64,000 nt of DNA from Nocardia albiluteola. GTDB taxonomy: Bacteria > Actinomycetota > Actinomycetes > Mycobacteriales > Mycobacteriaceae. Shown piece by piece: positions 8,128-16,590 of this stretch (positions within the stretch are counted from its first letter, which is position 1; each line of letters opens with the position of its first letter). The translations under genes and the position numbers were made by a program. The notes beneath the pieces were generated by a model. The model did not search any database. It saw only the letters and a program-made list of their open reading frames with translations, and was not told where the DNA came from. The stretch lies in assembly GCF_018860155.1 (NCBI RefSeq), contig NZ_JAHKNI010000019.1, forward strand, positions 62,001 through 126,000, read 5' to 3'.

Positions 8128-9090
8128 TCAGTCGCGCAGAGCCTGGCGCAGCACGCTGATCGCCTGCGCCACAGCGGCTTTAGCGGCATTCGTGTCATGC
8201 AGGGTGTTGAGCATAACGAAGTCGTGAACGATGCCGCCGTAGCGGGCGGCGGTTACCGGCACGCCGGCCGCGCGCAGCTTGGCGGCGTATGCCTCGCCCT
8301 CGTCGCGCAGGACGTCGTTCTCCGCGGTGATGACCAGGGCGGGCGGCAGGCCGCCGAGCTCATCGAGCGACGCGCGCAGCGGGGATGCGGTGATCTGCGA
8401 GCGGTCGGACTCATCGGTGGTGTACTGATCCCAGAACCACTGCATGCCTTCGCGACTCAGGAAATAGCCGGTGGCGAACTCGCGGTAGGAGCCGGTGTCG
8501 AAGTTGGCATCGGTCACCGGGTAGAACAGCACCTGCTGACGGAAGGAGACATCGCCGCGCTCCTTGGCCATGAGGGTCAGCGCGATGGCCATGTTGCCGC
8601 CGACCGAGTCGCCGGCGATGGCGATGCGAGTGGTGTCCAGGCCCTTGGACGCGCCGTCGGTGGTCACCCACTGCGCGACCCGGTAGGACTGCTCGTTGGC
8701 GACCGGGTAGTGCACCTCGGGGGAGCGGTCGTATTCGGGGAACACCACGGCCGCGTTCACGCCGACCGCCAGATCGCGCACCAGCCGATCGTGGGTGTGG
8801 GCGTCGCCGAAGACCCAGCCCGCGCCGTGCGTGTAGATGACGACGGGCAGGGGGCCGGTGGCGTCCTTGGGCTTGACGATGCGGGCCCGCACCGATCCGG
8901 TCGGCCCGCCCACGACGGTGATCCACTCCTCGTCGATCTCCGGCTTGAAGATCGGGGCATCCTGCACGCCGTCGACGGCCTTGCGGCCCTCCTCGGGTGC
9001 AAGCTGGTACAGGAAGGGTGGTTCCGATGTCGCGTCCACGAAGGCCTGGGCGGCGGGTTCGAGTGAGATGCCGTGCGGGTTGCCAGCCAT
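8128..9090 (-). CDS. Alpha/beta hydrolase, hormone-sensitive-lipase-type esterase
   Basis: A 320-residue carboxylesterase of the HSL family. The oxyanion-hole motif appears as HGAGW (family consensus HGGG[FWY], here with Ala at the third position). The nucleophile elbow is GDSVGGN, and the Asp and His of the triad lie near ITAENDVLRDEGEAYAAKL and GIVHDFVML. It has no signal peptide, so it is cytoplasmic and likely cleaves short-chain or aromatic esters. AGGGAG precedes the ATG by 7 nt. It lies 147 bp downstream of a TetR gene on the same strand, which may control it. Confidence 0.88.
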   Translation of the reverse strand: MAGNPHGISLEPAAQAFVDATSEPPFLYQLAPEEGRKAVDGVQDAPIFKPEIDEEWITVVGGPTGSVRARIVKPKDATGPLPVVIYTHGAGWVFGDAHTHDRLVRDLAVGVNAAVVFPEYDRSPEVHYPVANEQSYRVAQWVTTDGASKGLDTTRIAIAGDSVGGNMAIALTLMAKERGDVSFRQQVLFYPVTDANFDTGSYREFATGYFLSREGMQWFWDQYTTDESDRSQITASPLRASLDELGGLPPALVITAENDVLRDEGEAYAAKLRAAGVPVTAARYGGIVHDFVMLNTLHDTNAAKAAVAQAISVLRQALRD

Positions 9091-9237
9091 AGTCGTTCTC
9101 CCTGAGGTCGCGTCGAAGTGCGCGCGGTGCGCGCGCCCTGCCAGTCTTCGGCACGGGGGCGAACGACGGCCCCGCCACGCGGGCCAGGAATCCCTGAAAT
9201 TGGGACACCGCCCGATCGCCCGGCGCGCGTATGCCTC

Positions 9238-9840
9238 CTAGACGACGACGCGGTCCGCCCAGGCCGGGGGCAGCGTGGACAGGGAGACCTCCGCGATCTG
9301 ATGCAGGCGGCGGGCCGGGGCATCGAGGCGGCTGAGCTGGATCAGGCCCTGCGAGACCAGGATGATGTGGGCGCTGAGCGCGGGGATCGCGTTGCGGTCG
9401 CCGGCGGGTGCGGCCCGGCGGAGGTATTCGGCCACCGCGTCCTCCATGGCGGCGGTGGTCCGGGCGCCGATCTCGGCAACTTCCGGCATCCGCGCGCCGA
9501 GGGCGGCGACGCTGTTGATCATGAGGCAGCCGCGGCGGCGGGGTTGCGCGACGCAGTCCTCGATGACGGCGCACAGTAGCGCCAGCATCGCCGCGCGGAT
9601 GGAACCCGGTGCGGCGAACAGCGTTTCGCGAATGAAGGCGGCCCGGCGATCGCAGTAGCGGGCGAACGCGGCCAGGAACAAACCGCGCTTGCTGCCGTAT
9701 GCCGCGTAGATACTTCCGTTGCCGACGCCGGCGATCTGCGAGATCTCTTCTACCGACGTGTCATCGAAGCCCTTGGACCAGAACTGTTCGATGGCGGCGT
9801 CGAGCAGGTTCGGTTCGTCGAACTGTCTCGGCCGTCCCAT
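9238..9840 (-). CDS. TetR/AcrR-family transcriptional regulator
   Basis: A 200-residue TetR repressor. The N-terminal helix-turn-helix is clear (FDDTSVEEISQIAGVGNGSIYAAYGSKRGLFLAAF, about residues 24-56). The C-terminal domain carries CLMINSVAAL, typical of the branch related to TetR_C_16/AcrR regulators. The start MGRPRQFDEPN at 9840 is the usual family N-terminus; the reading frame continues far upstream without support. It is divergent from the GlxA-type regulator across about 75 bp and reads toward the esterase, so it probably controls the esterase, itself or both. Ligand unknown. Confidence 0.88.
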   Translation of the reverse strand: MGRPRQFDEPNLLDAAIEQFWSKGFDDTSVEEISQIAGVGNGSIYAAYGSKRGLFLAAFARYCDRRAAFIRETLFAAPGSIRAAMLALLCAVIEDCVAQPRRRGCLMINSVAALGARMPEVAEIGARTTAAMEDAVAEYLRRAAPAGDRNAIPALSAHIILVSQGLIQLSRLDAPARRLHQIAEVSLSTLPPAWADRVVV

Positions 9841-9915
9841 GGGGTCACCGTACCAATCCACGTGCGCCGATGGCCTCCCCTTGTTCTGGAGGCGCGGCTC
9901 CATAATACTGGTGAC

Positions 9916-10923
9916 ATGTCCACCAACGCGGCAACACCGCGCAAGCGCATCGGTTTCCTGATCTTCGACGGTGTCAAGATGCTCGACTTCGTGGGCCCGG
10001 CCGAGGTTTTCGTGGAGGCGAATCAGACCGTCGACGACTACGAGGTGACGCTGCTGTCTCACGACGGGCTGCCCGTGCGGACCTCGCTCGGCACTCGGAT
10101 CGAGGTCAACGGGGCGGCCGCGGATCCCGGGCGCTTCGATACGGTGGTGATTCCGGGCAGCGAGGCGCCGCCCGGGCGGTTCGTCACCGCGGAGGTGCTG
10201 GCCGCGGCCTGCTCGCTCTCGGCCCGCACGCGGCGCTTCGCCTCGATCTGCAGCGGCGCGTTCGTGGTTGCCGAGCTCGGGTTGCTGGATGGCCGCCGGG
10301 CGACCACACATTGGAAGTTCGCACGGGAACTCGGGCGCCGGTACCCGGCGATCGATATGCGGCCCGATTCCATCTTCGTGCGTGACGGAAACCTGTACAG
10401 CTCGGCGGGAGTCGTCGCGGGCGTGGATCTGGCGCTGGCCCTGGTGGAGGAGGACCACGGGCCGGATGTGGCGCGGCGGGTCGCGCAGTCCCTGGTGGTC
10501 CATATGCAGCGCGCGGGCGGGCAGTCGCAGTTCTCCGCCTCGCTGAGCGGCCCCGCGCCCCGCAGCGCGCTGGTGCGCCGGGTAGCCGATCTGATCTGCG
10601 CCGATCCGGCCTACCCGCACACCGTGCAGACCCTGGCCGCGCACGCCCAGGTGAGTCCGCGCCACCTGACCCGCCTGTTCCGCACCGAGCTGGAACGCTC
10701 ACCGGCGGAGTATGTCGGCTTCGTCCGCTTCTGCACGGCCCGAGACCTGCTGCACGCCGGGCATTCGGTGACCGAGGCCGCCGTCGCCGCCGGCTACGGC
10801 AACAGTGAGGCCATGCGCCGGGCATTCATTGGGCGCCTGGGCATTTCACCGCGCAAGTATCAGCAGCGATTCCGCTCGACCGGGTCCGCCGCGGCGGACG
10901 AGCCGGAGCGGGCCGCGTCCTGA
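9916..10923 (+). CDS. GlxA-family transcriptional regulator (DJ-1/PfpI domain plus AraC HTH)
   Basis: A 335-residue regulator from ATG 9916 (MSTNAATPRKRIGFLIFDG). Residues about 10-190 form a class-I glutamine-amidotransferase-like DJ-1/PfpI domain with the Cys elbow FASICSGAF. Residues about 220-320 hold two AraC-type helix-turn-helix motifs (VQTLAAHAQVSPRHLTRLF and VTEAAVAAGYGNSEAMRRAF). Such proteins usually act as local activators. The frame is open upstream to 9862, but the start at 9916 gives the family-typical N-terminus. It is divergent from the TetR gene. The inducing signal cannot be inferred. Confidence 0.88.
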   Translation: MSTNAATPRKRIGFLIFDGVKMLDFVGPAEVFVEANQTVDDYEVTLLSHDGLPVRTSLGTRIEVNGAAADPGRFDTVVIPGSEAPPGRFVTAEVLAAACSLSARTRRFASICSGAFVVAELGLLDGRRATTHWKFARELGRRYPAIDMRPDSIFVRDGNLYSSAGVVAGVDLALALVEEDHGPDVARRVAQSLVVHMQRAGGQSQFSASLSGPAPRSALVRRVADLICADPAYPHTVQTLAAHAQVSPRHLTRLFRTELERSPAEYVGFVRFCTARDLLHAGHSVTEAAVAAGYGNSEAMRRAFIGRLGISPRKYQQRFRSTGSAAADEPERAAS

Positions 10924-10978
10924 TGCGGAGGCGGCCCGTCGGCGCGGGATGATCCGTGTCGCGTTGTGCGGTGCGTCG

Positions 10979-11263
10979 CTACTCGGCGAAGGCGCCCATC
11001 GTCGGCTTCCACTCCACGAAGCGCGCCTCGTGCAGCGCCTTGTTCTTCGCGAACGGATCGTCGGCGAACAGCTTCTCGACCGCGGCCTGGTCGGCCGCGC
11101 TGACCAGGATCAGCGCGCCGGAGCCATCGGGGAACGGGCCGCTGGTCAGCACCGTGCCCTGCTCGACCAGATCCTGCAACCAGGCGCGGTGGGCCGGGCG
11201 GTGCTCGTCGCGCAAGGCCGCTTCGGACTCGGCGTAGGTGTAGAGGGCGGCGAAGATGGGCAT
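10979..11263 (-). CDS. YciI-family protein
   Basis: A 94-residue ferredoxin-like dimeric protein of the YciI family: MPIFAALYTYAES opens the first strand, RPAHRAWLQDLVEQGTVLTSGPF carries the conserved His-Arg/Asp-Leu helix and GPF, and DDPFAKNKALHEARFVEW matches the family end. Small stand-alone members are often encoded near oxidoreductases or acetyltransferases; their activity is mostly unknown. AGGAGA precedes the ATG by 7 nt. It follows argA by 15 bp on the same strand, so they are co-transcribed. Confidence 0.85.
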   Translation of the reverse strand: MPIFAALYTYAESEAALRDEHRPAHRAWLQDLVEQGTVLTSGPFPDGSGALILVSAADQAAVEKLFADDPFAKNKALHEARFVEWKPTMGAFAE

Positions 11264-11278
11264 GAAAAATCTCCTGAT

Positions 11279-11824
11279 TCAGCTCAGCGTCAGCAGCATA
11301 CGAGTATTGCCGAGGGTATTCGGCTTGACGTAGCTGAGGTCGAGGAACTCCGCGACGCCCGTGTCGTACGAGCGGCACATCTCCGCGAACACCTCAGCGG
11401 TGACCGGCGTGCCATCGATCTCGGCGAAACCGTGCCGCTCGAAGAACGGCACCTCGAAGGTGAGCACGAACACCCGCCGCAGCTGCAGTTCGCGCGCGGT
11501 CTGGACGAGCCGGTCCACGATCAGCCGCCCGACGCCCTTGCCCTTGACCTCGGGATGCACCGCGACCGTGCGGACCTCACCGAGATCGGCCCACAGCACG
11601 TGCAGCGCCCCGCAGCCGACCAGTTCGCCGTCCAATTCGGCCACCCAGAACTCCTGCACGGCCTCGTACAGGGTGACCAGGTTCTTCTCCAGCAGGATCT
11701 TGCCCGCGTAGACATCGACCAGCGATTTGATCCCCGGCACGTCGGAGGTGCGGGCACGGCGGACGATCGGGGTGCCTGCTTCAACCCCGTCGATCGATCC
11801 GCTGTGTGGTGCCCGTGTCGTCAT
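11279..11824 (-). CDS. argA: Amino-acid (glutamate) N-acetyltransferase, GNAT family
   Basis: A 181-residue GNAT enzyme matching the stand-alone ArgA of mycobacteria (Rv2747), which acetylates L-glutamate (and glutamine) with acetyl-CoA in the first step of arginine synthesis. Visible motifs: IVRRARTSDVPGIKSLVDVYA at the N-terminus, the acetyl-CoA loop VHPEVKGKGVGRLIVDRLV, and VFVLTFEVPFFERHGF. I use the ATG at 11824 (MTTRAPHSG), since the longer frame to 11923 adds non-conserved residues. It sits between ftsK and pgsA as in M. tuberculosis, and is divergent from pgsA. Confidence 0.88.
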   Translation of the reverse strand: MTTRAPHSGSIDGVEAGTPIVRRARTSDVPGIKSLVDVYAGKILLEKNLVTLYEAVQEFWVAELDGELVGCGALHVLWADLGEVRTVAVHPEVKGKGVGRLIVDRLVQTARELQLRRVFVLTFEVPFFERHGFAEIDGTPVTAEVFAEMCRSYDTGVAEFLDLSYVKPNTLGNTRMLLTLS

Positions 11825-11931
11825 GGGGTGCACAGTAGTCGGCGCGGGTACCGATAGTCTGGTGTGGTGCCGCACATCCACCCTGCCCGCCCGCCCGAAT
11901 CCGTCCGGGCCCATCTCGGCCAAGGGCGCCG

Positions 11932-12636
11932 GTGACTGTGCAGAGCGACGATATGGAAGGCGGCTGGACCGAGGCCCTGCGGCCGCGGCAGCCGGAGGCG
12001 GCCAAACCCCGATCCGAAACCACCAGGGCGCGGGCCAATCTGATCCCGGCGACGGCGAGTACGACCGAGCCGGCCGCGGTGCCGCTGCTGAACATCGCGA
12101 ACATTCTCACCGTGGCGCGGATCCTGATCGTGCCGCTGTTCCTGCTGGCGCTGTTCGCGGGCACCGGGCACGACACCGGATGGCGCGTCCTGGCCGCGGC
12201 CCTGTTCGGCCTGGCCGCCATCACCGACCGCATCGACGGTCAGCTGGCGCGCAAGTACGGCCTGGTCACCGATTTCGGCAAGCTCGCCGACCCCATCGCC
12301 GACAAGGCGCTGATCGGCGCGGCGCTGATCGGCCTGTCCGCGCTGGGCGATGTGGCCTGGTGGATCACGGTCGTGATCATCGTCCGCGAGCTGGGGATCA
12401 CGCTGCTGCGCCTGGCGGTGGTGCGGCGCGGGGTGATTCCGGCGGGTCGCGGCGGCAAGCTCAAGACGCTGGTGCAGTCCCTCGCGATCGCGGTGCTGCT
12501 GCTGCCGCTGTCGGGCGCGTTCGCCACCGCGGGCCTGTGGCTGATGTATCTGGCGGTGGCGCTGACCGTGGTGACGGGGCTGGATTACGTCGTGCAGGCC
12601 GCCCGGCTGTGGTCGGGTCCGGCCACCCGGCGATGA
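11932..12636 (+). CDS. pgsA: CDP-diacylglycerol-glycerol-3-phosphate 3-phosphatidyltransferase
   Basis: A 234-residue membrane enzyme that condenses CDP-diacylglycerol with glycerol-3-phosphate to phosphatidylglycerophosphate, the precursor of phosphatidylglycerol and cardiolipin. The CDP-alcohol phosphotransferase signature D-x2-D-G-x2-A-R-x8-G-x3-D-x3-D is intact as DRIDGQLARKYGLVTDFGKL then ADPIAD (about residues 99-124). About five membrane helices follow a 45-residue polar N-terminal extension. The GTG start has AAGGG 5 nt upstream. Its stop overlaps the cinA start by 4 bp. By position it corresponds to Rv2746c (pgsA3). Confidence 0.93.
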   Translation: MTVQSDDMEGGWTEALRPRQPEAAKPRSETTRARANLIPATASTTEPAAVPLLNIANILTVARILIVPLFLLALFAGTGHDTGWRVLAAALFGLAAITDRIDGQLARKYGLVTDFGKLADPIADKALIGAALIGLSALGDVAWWITVVIIVRELGITLLRLAVVRRGVIPAGRGGKLKTLVQSLAIAVLLLPLSGAFATAGLWLMYLAVALTVVTGLDYVVQAARLWSGPATRR

Positions 12637-13130
12637 CCGATCCGCTGACCGCGGCGGTTCCGGCCGCGGAGTTGGTACGCCTGTTGATTGCCTCCCGCGC
12701 GACCGTGGCGACCGCCGAATCGTTGACCGCGGGGTTGCTCTCGGCCACGATCGCGGGCGTCCCGGGCGCGAGCGCCACCCTGCGCGGCGGCCTGATCGTG
12801 TACGCCACCGACCTCAAACACACCCTGGCGGGGGTGAGCGAGCGCACCCTGGCGGCGGACGGGCCGGTCGCGGCCGGCACCGCCGAACAGCTCGCGGTGG
12901 GCGCGCGGACGGTCTGCGGTGCGGACTGGGGCATCGGCCTGACGGGGGTCGCGGGCCCGGATTCGCAGGACGGCAAAGACGTCGGCACCGTGTTCCTGGG
13001 CATCGCCGGTCCCGAGAGCACCGAGGTTTTGCGGTTGAAACTGTCCGGAGACCGGTGGACGATCAGGTTGGAGGCGGTCCGCGCGGCCGTCACTGAGCTG
13101 GCCCGCAGCCTGGGCGAGCGAAGCGAGTGA
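12633..13130 (+). CDS. cinA: CinA-family protein, nicotinamide-nucleotide amidase domain
   Basis: A 165-residue stand-alone CinA C-terminal domain. In bacteria this domain deamidates nicotinamide mononucleotide to nicotinate mononucleotide in pyridine-nucleotide salvage. The family motifs TVATAESLTAGLLSATIAGVPGAS, GGLIVYATDLK and TGVAGPDSQDGKDVGTVFLG are present. The ATG overlaps the pgsA stop (ATGA), so translation is coupled. The N-terminal molybdopterin-binding-like domain of full CinA is absent, as in other actinobacteria. Confidence 0.9.
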   Translation: MTDPLTAAVPAAELVRLLIASRATVATAESLTAGLLSATIAGVPGASATLRGGLIVYATDLKHTLAGVSERTLAADGPVAAGTAEQLAVGARTVCGADWGIGLTGVAGPDSQDGKDVGTVFLGIAGPESTEVLRLKLSGDRWTIRLEAVRAAVTELARSLGERSE

Positions 13131-13242
13131 GCAATGGGTACAGCTGGGCTTCTGCCCGGGCCACCGCCGAGTGTCGGCAAGGTAGTGGCATCGGTGGGAA
13201 GTCGACCGGGGCGGCCGGGCGAGGGTATGGATAGAAAGACGT

Positions 13243-13269
13243 GGGAACCGGTCGGCGCTGTATGACGTT
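13243..13269 (+). promoter_or_regulatory. Sigma-E-type (ECF) promoter ahead of clgR
   Basis: GGGAACC at 13243-13249 and CGTT at 13266-13269 are separated by 16 nt, close to the GGAAC-N16..19-CGTT pattern of actinobacterial SigE/SigH promoters. The clgR ATG is 51 nt past the -10 element. In M. tuberculosis clgR is a known SigE target, so the match is functionally sensible. Not tested here against background frequency. Confidence 0.55.
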
Positions 13270-13319
13270 GTCAGTGCAGAGGCTCGGTCCGGCGAGGCAT
13301 GAACCGTAAGGAGAACGAG

Positions 13320-13688
13320 ATGACGCTGCTGCGAGAGGCCATCGGGGAAAGTTTGCGGCATGCTCGGATCGCCCAGAGCCGGACCCTGCGCGAGGTGTCG
13401 ACCTCGGCGCGGGTGAGTCTGGGATATCTGTCCGAGGTGGAGCGGGGTCGCAAGGAGGCGTCCAGCGAGTTGCTGGCGGCCATCTGCCAGGCCCTGGACC
13501 TGCCGCTGTCCCAGGTCCTGTCCGACGTGAGCACCGCCTTGGCGGATGCGGACTTCGCCGCGGCGCACCCGGCGGCCGAGCCCGCGGGTGTCGCGAAGGC
13601 GTCCGCGTTCGGCCGGATCGCGGGCGAAACCAGGATCGTCATCCCCGCGCCCAGCGCCGACAAGCTGGTGCTGGTGCAGGCGAACTGA
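13320..13688 (+). CDS. clgR: ClgR-type XRE transcriptional activator of Clp protease and envelope-stress genes
   Basis: A 122-residue regulator with a Cro/CI helix-turn-helix near the N-terminus (LREAIGESLRHARIAQSRTLREVSTSARVSLGYLSEVERGRKEAS). ClgR activates clpP1P2/clpC and, in mycobacteria, the pspA operon during envelope stress. The start at 13320 is fixed by AAGGAGA at 13308-13314 with 5-nt spacing; an upstream in-frame ATG at 13299 lies before this site and is discarded. The C-terminus ends VLVQAN, a hydrophobic tail; ClgR in related genera is itself a Clp substrate recognised at the C-terminus. A SigE-like promoter lies 50 bp upstream. Confidence 0.92.
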   Translation: MTLLREAIGESLRHARIAQSRTLREVSTSARVSLGYLSEVERGRKEASSELLAAICQALDLPLSQVLSDVSTALADADFAAAHPAAEPAGVAKASAFGRIAGETRIVIPAPSADKLVLVQAN

Positions 13689-13968
13689 ACGCGCTGGCTA
13701 ATCGGGGGGTGCCGAGGCCGTGCGGGAGATGGTCCGTGCCCGCATGAGGCCCAGACCGGCGGGGCGAAGGGGCACCGCGGCGGCCCAAAGACTCGGCAAG
13801 GCTGTACGACGGGACGGAAACGGATAGATTCTCTATAGGCAACGGTCACGGGCGGGGTTCTCCGCTCGCGGCGCCGGGCAATGGAGATAGGGACACCAGG
13901 GGTGCGTGACGGTCGCGCACTACAGTCGCGTTGGAGCGCGGCGCGTCAGATGGAGGCGGGATCAATCG

Positions 13969-14787
13969 ATGGCTAATCCGTTCGTCAAGGCCTGGAAGTA
14001 CATGATGGCCCTCTTCGACTCCAAGATCGAGGAGCATGCGGATCCGAAGGTGCAGATCCAGCAGGCCATCGAGGAGGCCCAGCGCCAGCATCAGGCCCTC
14101 TCGCAGCAGGCCGCGTCGGTGATCGGTAACCAGCGTCAGCTGGAGATGAAGCTGAACCGCCAGCTGGACGAGGTGGAGAAGCTCAACGCCAACGCCCGGC
14201 AGGCGGTCATGCTCGCCGATCAGGCCGCCACGGCCGGCGATACCGACAAGGCGATCCAGTACACCAACGCCGCCGAGGCGTTCGCCGCGCAGCTGGTCAC
14301 CGCCGAGCAGGCGGTCGAGGACCTGAAGGTGCTGCACGATCAGTCGCTGCAGGCCGCCGCGCAGGCCAAGAAGGCCGTCGAGCAGAACGCGATGCTGTTG
14401 CAGCAGAAGGTCGGCGAGCGCACCAAGCTGCTCAGCCAGCTCGAGCAGGCCAAGATGCAGGAGCAGGTGTCCGCCTCGCTGCAGCGCATGGATTCGACGC
14501 TGTCCGCGCCGGGCACCACCCCGAGCCTGGACGCGGTGCGCGAGAAGATCGAGCGTCGCTACGCCAATGCGCTGGGCGCCGCCGAACTCGCAGGCAACTC
14601 GGTCCAGGGCCGCATGCTCGAGGTTCAGCAGGCCAGCATTCAGATGGCGGGCCACAGCCGCCTCGAGCAGATCCGTGCCTCCATGCGCGGCGATGCGCTG
14701 CCCGCGGGCGATGCCGCGCCGCAGATCGCGCAGCCCGCGGCGCAGCCGCAGATCAACCAGGGCCAGGCCTCGCCCCAGCAGCAGTAG
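13969..14787 (+). CDS. pspA: Phage-shock protein A (PspA/IM30)
   Basis: A 272-residue coiled-coil protein of the PspA/ESCRT-III family that binds and stabilises the inner membrane under stress. It starts MANPFVKAWKYMMALFDSKIEEHADPKVQIQQAIEEA, the amphipathic helix and family signature; residues about 25-215 are nearly continuous helix rich in Ala, Gln, Lys and Glu. A Pro/Gln-rich tail follows (AQPAAQPQINQGQASPQQQ). It corresponds to the mycobacterial 35-kDa antigen Rv2744c. GGAGG-like purines (13952-13956) lie about 12 nt before the ATG. It is followed 47 bp later by pspM. Confidence 0.93.
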   Translation: MANPFVKAWKYMMALFDSKIEEHADPKVQIQQAIEEAQRQHQALSQQAASVIGNQRQLEMKLNRQLDEVEKLNANARQAVMLADQAATAGDTDKAIQYTNAAEAFAAQLVTAEQAVEDLKVLHDQSLQAAAQAKKAVEQNAMLLQQKVGERTKLLSQLEQAKMQEQVSASLQRMDSTLSAPGTTPSLDAVREKIERRYANALGAAELAGNSVQGRMLEVQQASIQMAGHSRLEQIRASMRGDALPAGDAAPQIAQPAAQPQINQGQASPQQQ

Positions 14788-14834
14788 GCCGGTGGCGGCG
14801 AGAGCCGCCGACGTTCGAAAGGTAGTCAGGAGCG

Positions 14835-15947
14835 ATGGCCAGATCGCGGACCGGTAACGAGTCCGCGTCCGGCCGCGCCCGATTGCGGCGGAAGGCGCGT
14901 TCGGCACCGGATCCGCGTGCGGCGCAGGCGTTTCCGCAGCCCGGCGCGCTGCCTGCGGGAACCTCGGACGCTCCCTCCTCGCCGGACACCAGGGGAACAG
15001 TCTTCGAGGTGCCGACCTCGCAGCGGGGAGACGGACCGGCGGAGCGTGGATCCGGTGAGCGGAAACCACGGGCGACGCACACGCGGTCGAACTCCCGGCC
15101 GTCCAGGGAATTGGCAGCGCGCGGCCTCCGGGATGCACTGTCCCAGTACGGAATCGACGATCGGGAGATTGAAAGGGCGCGGCGCCTGCCCGATACCCTG
15201 CGCGAAGTCGGCGAACATGCGATGCACGCGGTGCGCAGCTGGGCCGAGCCGCGCGAGCGGGAGCTGCGGCGGCGTCGCCGGGCCCGTCGGCGCACCCTGC
15301 GGTGGGGGACCGCGTCGGGCATCACCGCCGCGGGCACCGCGGGTCTGGTGATTCTGGCCGCGCCCGCCTGGGCGGTGATCATTGTCGGAGGCGGTGCGGT
15401 GGTCATGGTCACCGGGGCGGCCGTCACCACGCGGCGCTATCTGGTCATGCGCCGGAATCCGTTGCCGCAGGCGGCCTTCGTACCCCGCAAGCTGCCCCCG
15501 GTCCGCTCGATCACCCGGGAACCGGTGGCCCGCCTGGTCCGCGCCGAGGAGGCGTTCCACACTCTCGCCGCCCAGATCGTCCGGGGCCGTAGGCTTCCCG
15601 AGGAGGATCTGGCAGACACCGTGGAGACCGCCGCCTCGAGCGCCGCGGCGCTGCACGCCCTGGCCGCCGACGTGGTCGCCATGGAGAAGGCGGCGGAGGT
15701 CGTCGCGCGGGGGAGCGTGGCGCCAGCGGCCGACATGTCCGCACCGTTGCGCGCCGGCGCCGCACGACTGTCCGCCGGTATCGCGGAATACGAGCTCCTG
15801 GTGGCCGCCGCCTCCCGGATCCTGGCGGCTCCCGAGTCCGATACCGCGCCAACCGAATTCGATATGGATCTGCTCAACCTGCGCGACTGTGCCGACCGCC
15901 TCGACGGGTGGGCCCAGGCCCTGGCCGATCTCGCCGAGCGCCGCTGA
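14835..15947 (+). CDS. pspM: PspM-type envelope-stress membrane protein (Rv2743c-like)
   Basis: A 370-residue protein. The first 110 residues are basic and disordered. A helix follows (LRDALSQYGIDDREIERARRLPDTLREVGEHAM), then two close membrane segments (GITAAGTAGLVILAAPAWAVIIVGGGAVVMVTGAAV) and a helical cytoplasmic domain. In mycobacteria the gene behind pspA encodes PspM, which couples PspA to the membrane and to ClgR; topology, size and position fit. Family naming rests mostly on synteny and the basic stretch plus double membrane helix, since sequence conservation is low. Confidence 0.75.
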   Translation: MARSRTGNESASGRARLRRKARSAPDPRAAQAFPQPGALPAGTSDAPSSPDTRGTVFEVPTSQRGDGPAERGSGERKPRATHTRSNSRPSRELAARGLRDALSQYGIDDREIERARRLPDTLREVGEHAMHAVRSWAEPRERELRRRRRARRRTLRWGTASGITAAGTAGLVILAAPAWAVIIVGGGAVVMVTGAAVTTRRYLVMRRNPLPQAAFVPRKLPPVRSITREPVARLVRAEEAFHTLAAQIVRGRRLPEEDLADTVETAASSAAALHALAADVVAMEKAAEVVARGSVAPAADMSAPLRAGAARLSAGIAEYELLVAAASRILAAPESDTAPTEFDMDLLNLRDCADRLDGWAQALADLAERR

Positions 15948-16013
15948 GCGGGCGAGGCCCCGCCGCCGCGGGACACTGCGCGATGCTCGAGTCCATCCGC
16001 TGGACCGAGCCCG

Positions 16014-16590
16014 GAAGCGGTTGGCTGCCGGACTGATTCGAGCCACTACCGGGGCATCGGGCAAACCGGCCGGGGGTAGCCCCCCGTGTGTCCGTCGGGT
16101 GTCACCGTCGCCAGGCGAAGGATGACGCCCGCCGCGCCCTGCTGGGCGGTGTTACCGGAAGCGGTTGGCTGCCCGGCTGATTCGGGCCACTACCAGGGCA
16201 TCGGGCCCACCGGCCTGGGGTAGAGCTCCCCGTGTCCATCGGGTGCCACCGCCGTCAGTCGAAGGATGACGCCCGCTGCGCCCTGCTGGGCGGTGTTACC
16301 GGAAGCGGTTGGCTGCCCGGCTGATTCGGGCCACTACCAGGGCATCGGGCCCACCGCCCGGGGTAGAGCTCCCCGTGTGTCCGTCGGGTGCCACCGTCGC
16401 CAGGCGAACGATGACGCCCGCCGCGCTCTGCTGGGCGATGTTCACGGAAGCGGTGGCTGCCGGACTGATCCGAGCCGTCACCAGGGCATGGGGCCCTCGG
16501 GGCCGGAGTAGCTTCCGGTGGGCCCGTCCGGTGCGACGGTGGCCGCACGCGCGACGACCTCGGCTGCCTGGTCGATCGTCTGGATCCCCT
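16014..16590. repeat. Tandem array of ~144-bp units derived from the 3' end of the SDR gene
   Basis: Units start at GAAGCGG 16014, 16158, 16302 and 16447 (periods 144, 144, 145). The fourth unit is the true 3' end and downstream flank of the SDR gene that stops at 16478. Read on the minus strand, units 1 and 2 translate to VTPDGHTGGY...CPMPR-stop and VAPDGHGELY...GPMPW-stop, which match the SDR end VAPDGPTGSY...GPMPW-stop. Unit 3 has a frame shift in that tail. The array therefore arose by tandem duplication of the last ~35 codons plus ~35 bp of flank, and then diverged. It fills the gap between pspM and the SDR gene. Confidence 0.85.

Noticed and set aside
13863..13873. CGC-N5-GCG as a ClgR box upstream of pspA
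   Set aside because: The core matches but the flanking A/T positions and the central A of the known consensus are absent; such cores are common in high-GC DNA.
15950..16480. CRISPR array
   Set aside because: Units are contiguous 144-bp tandem repeats without short repeat/variable spacer structure and derive from the SDR gene.
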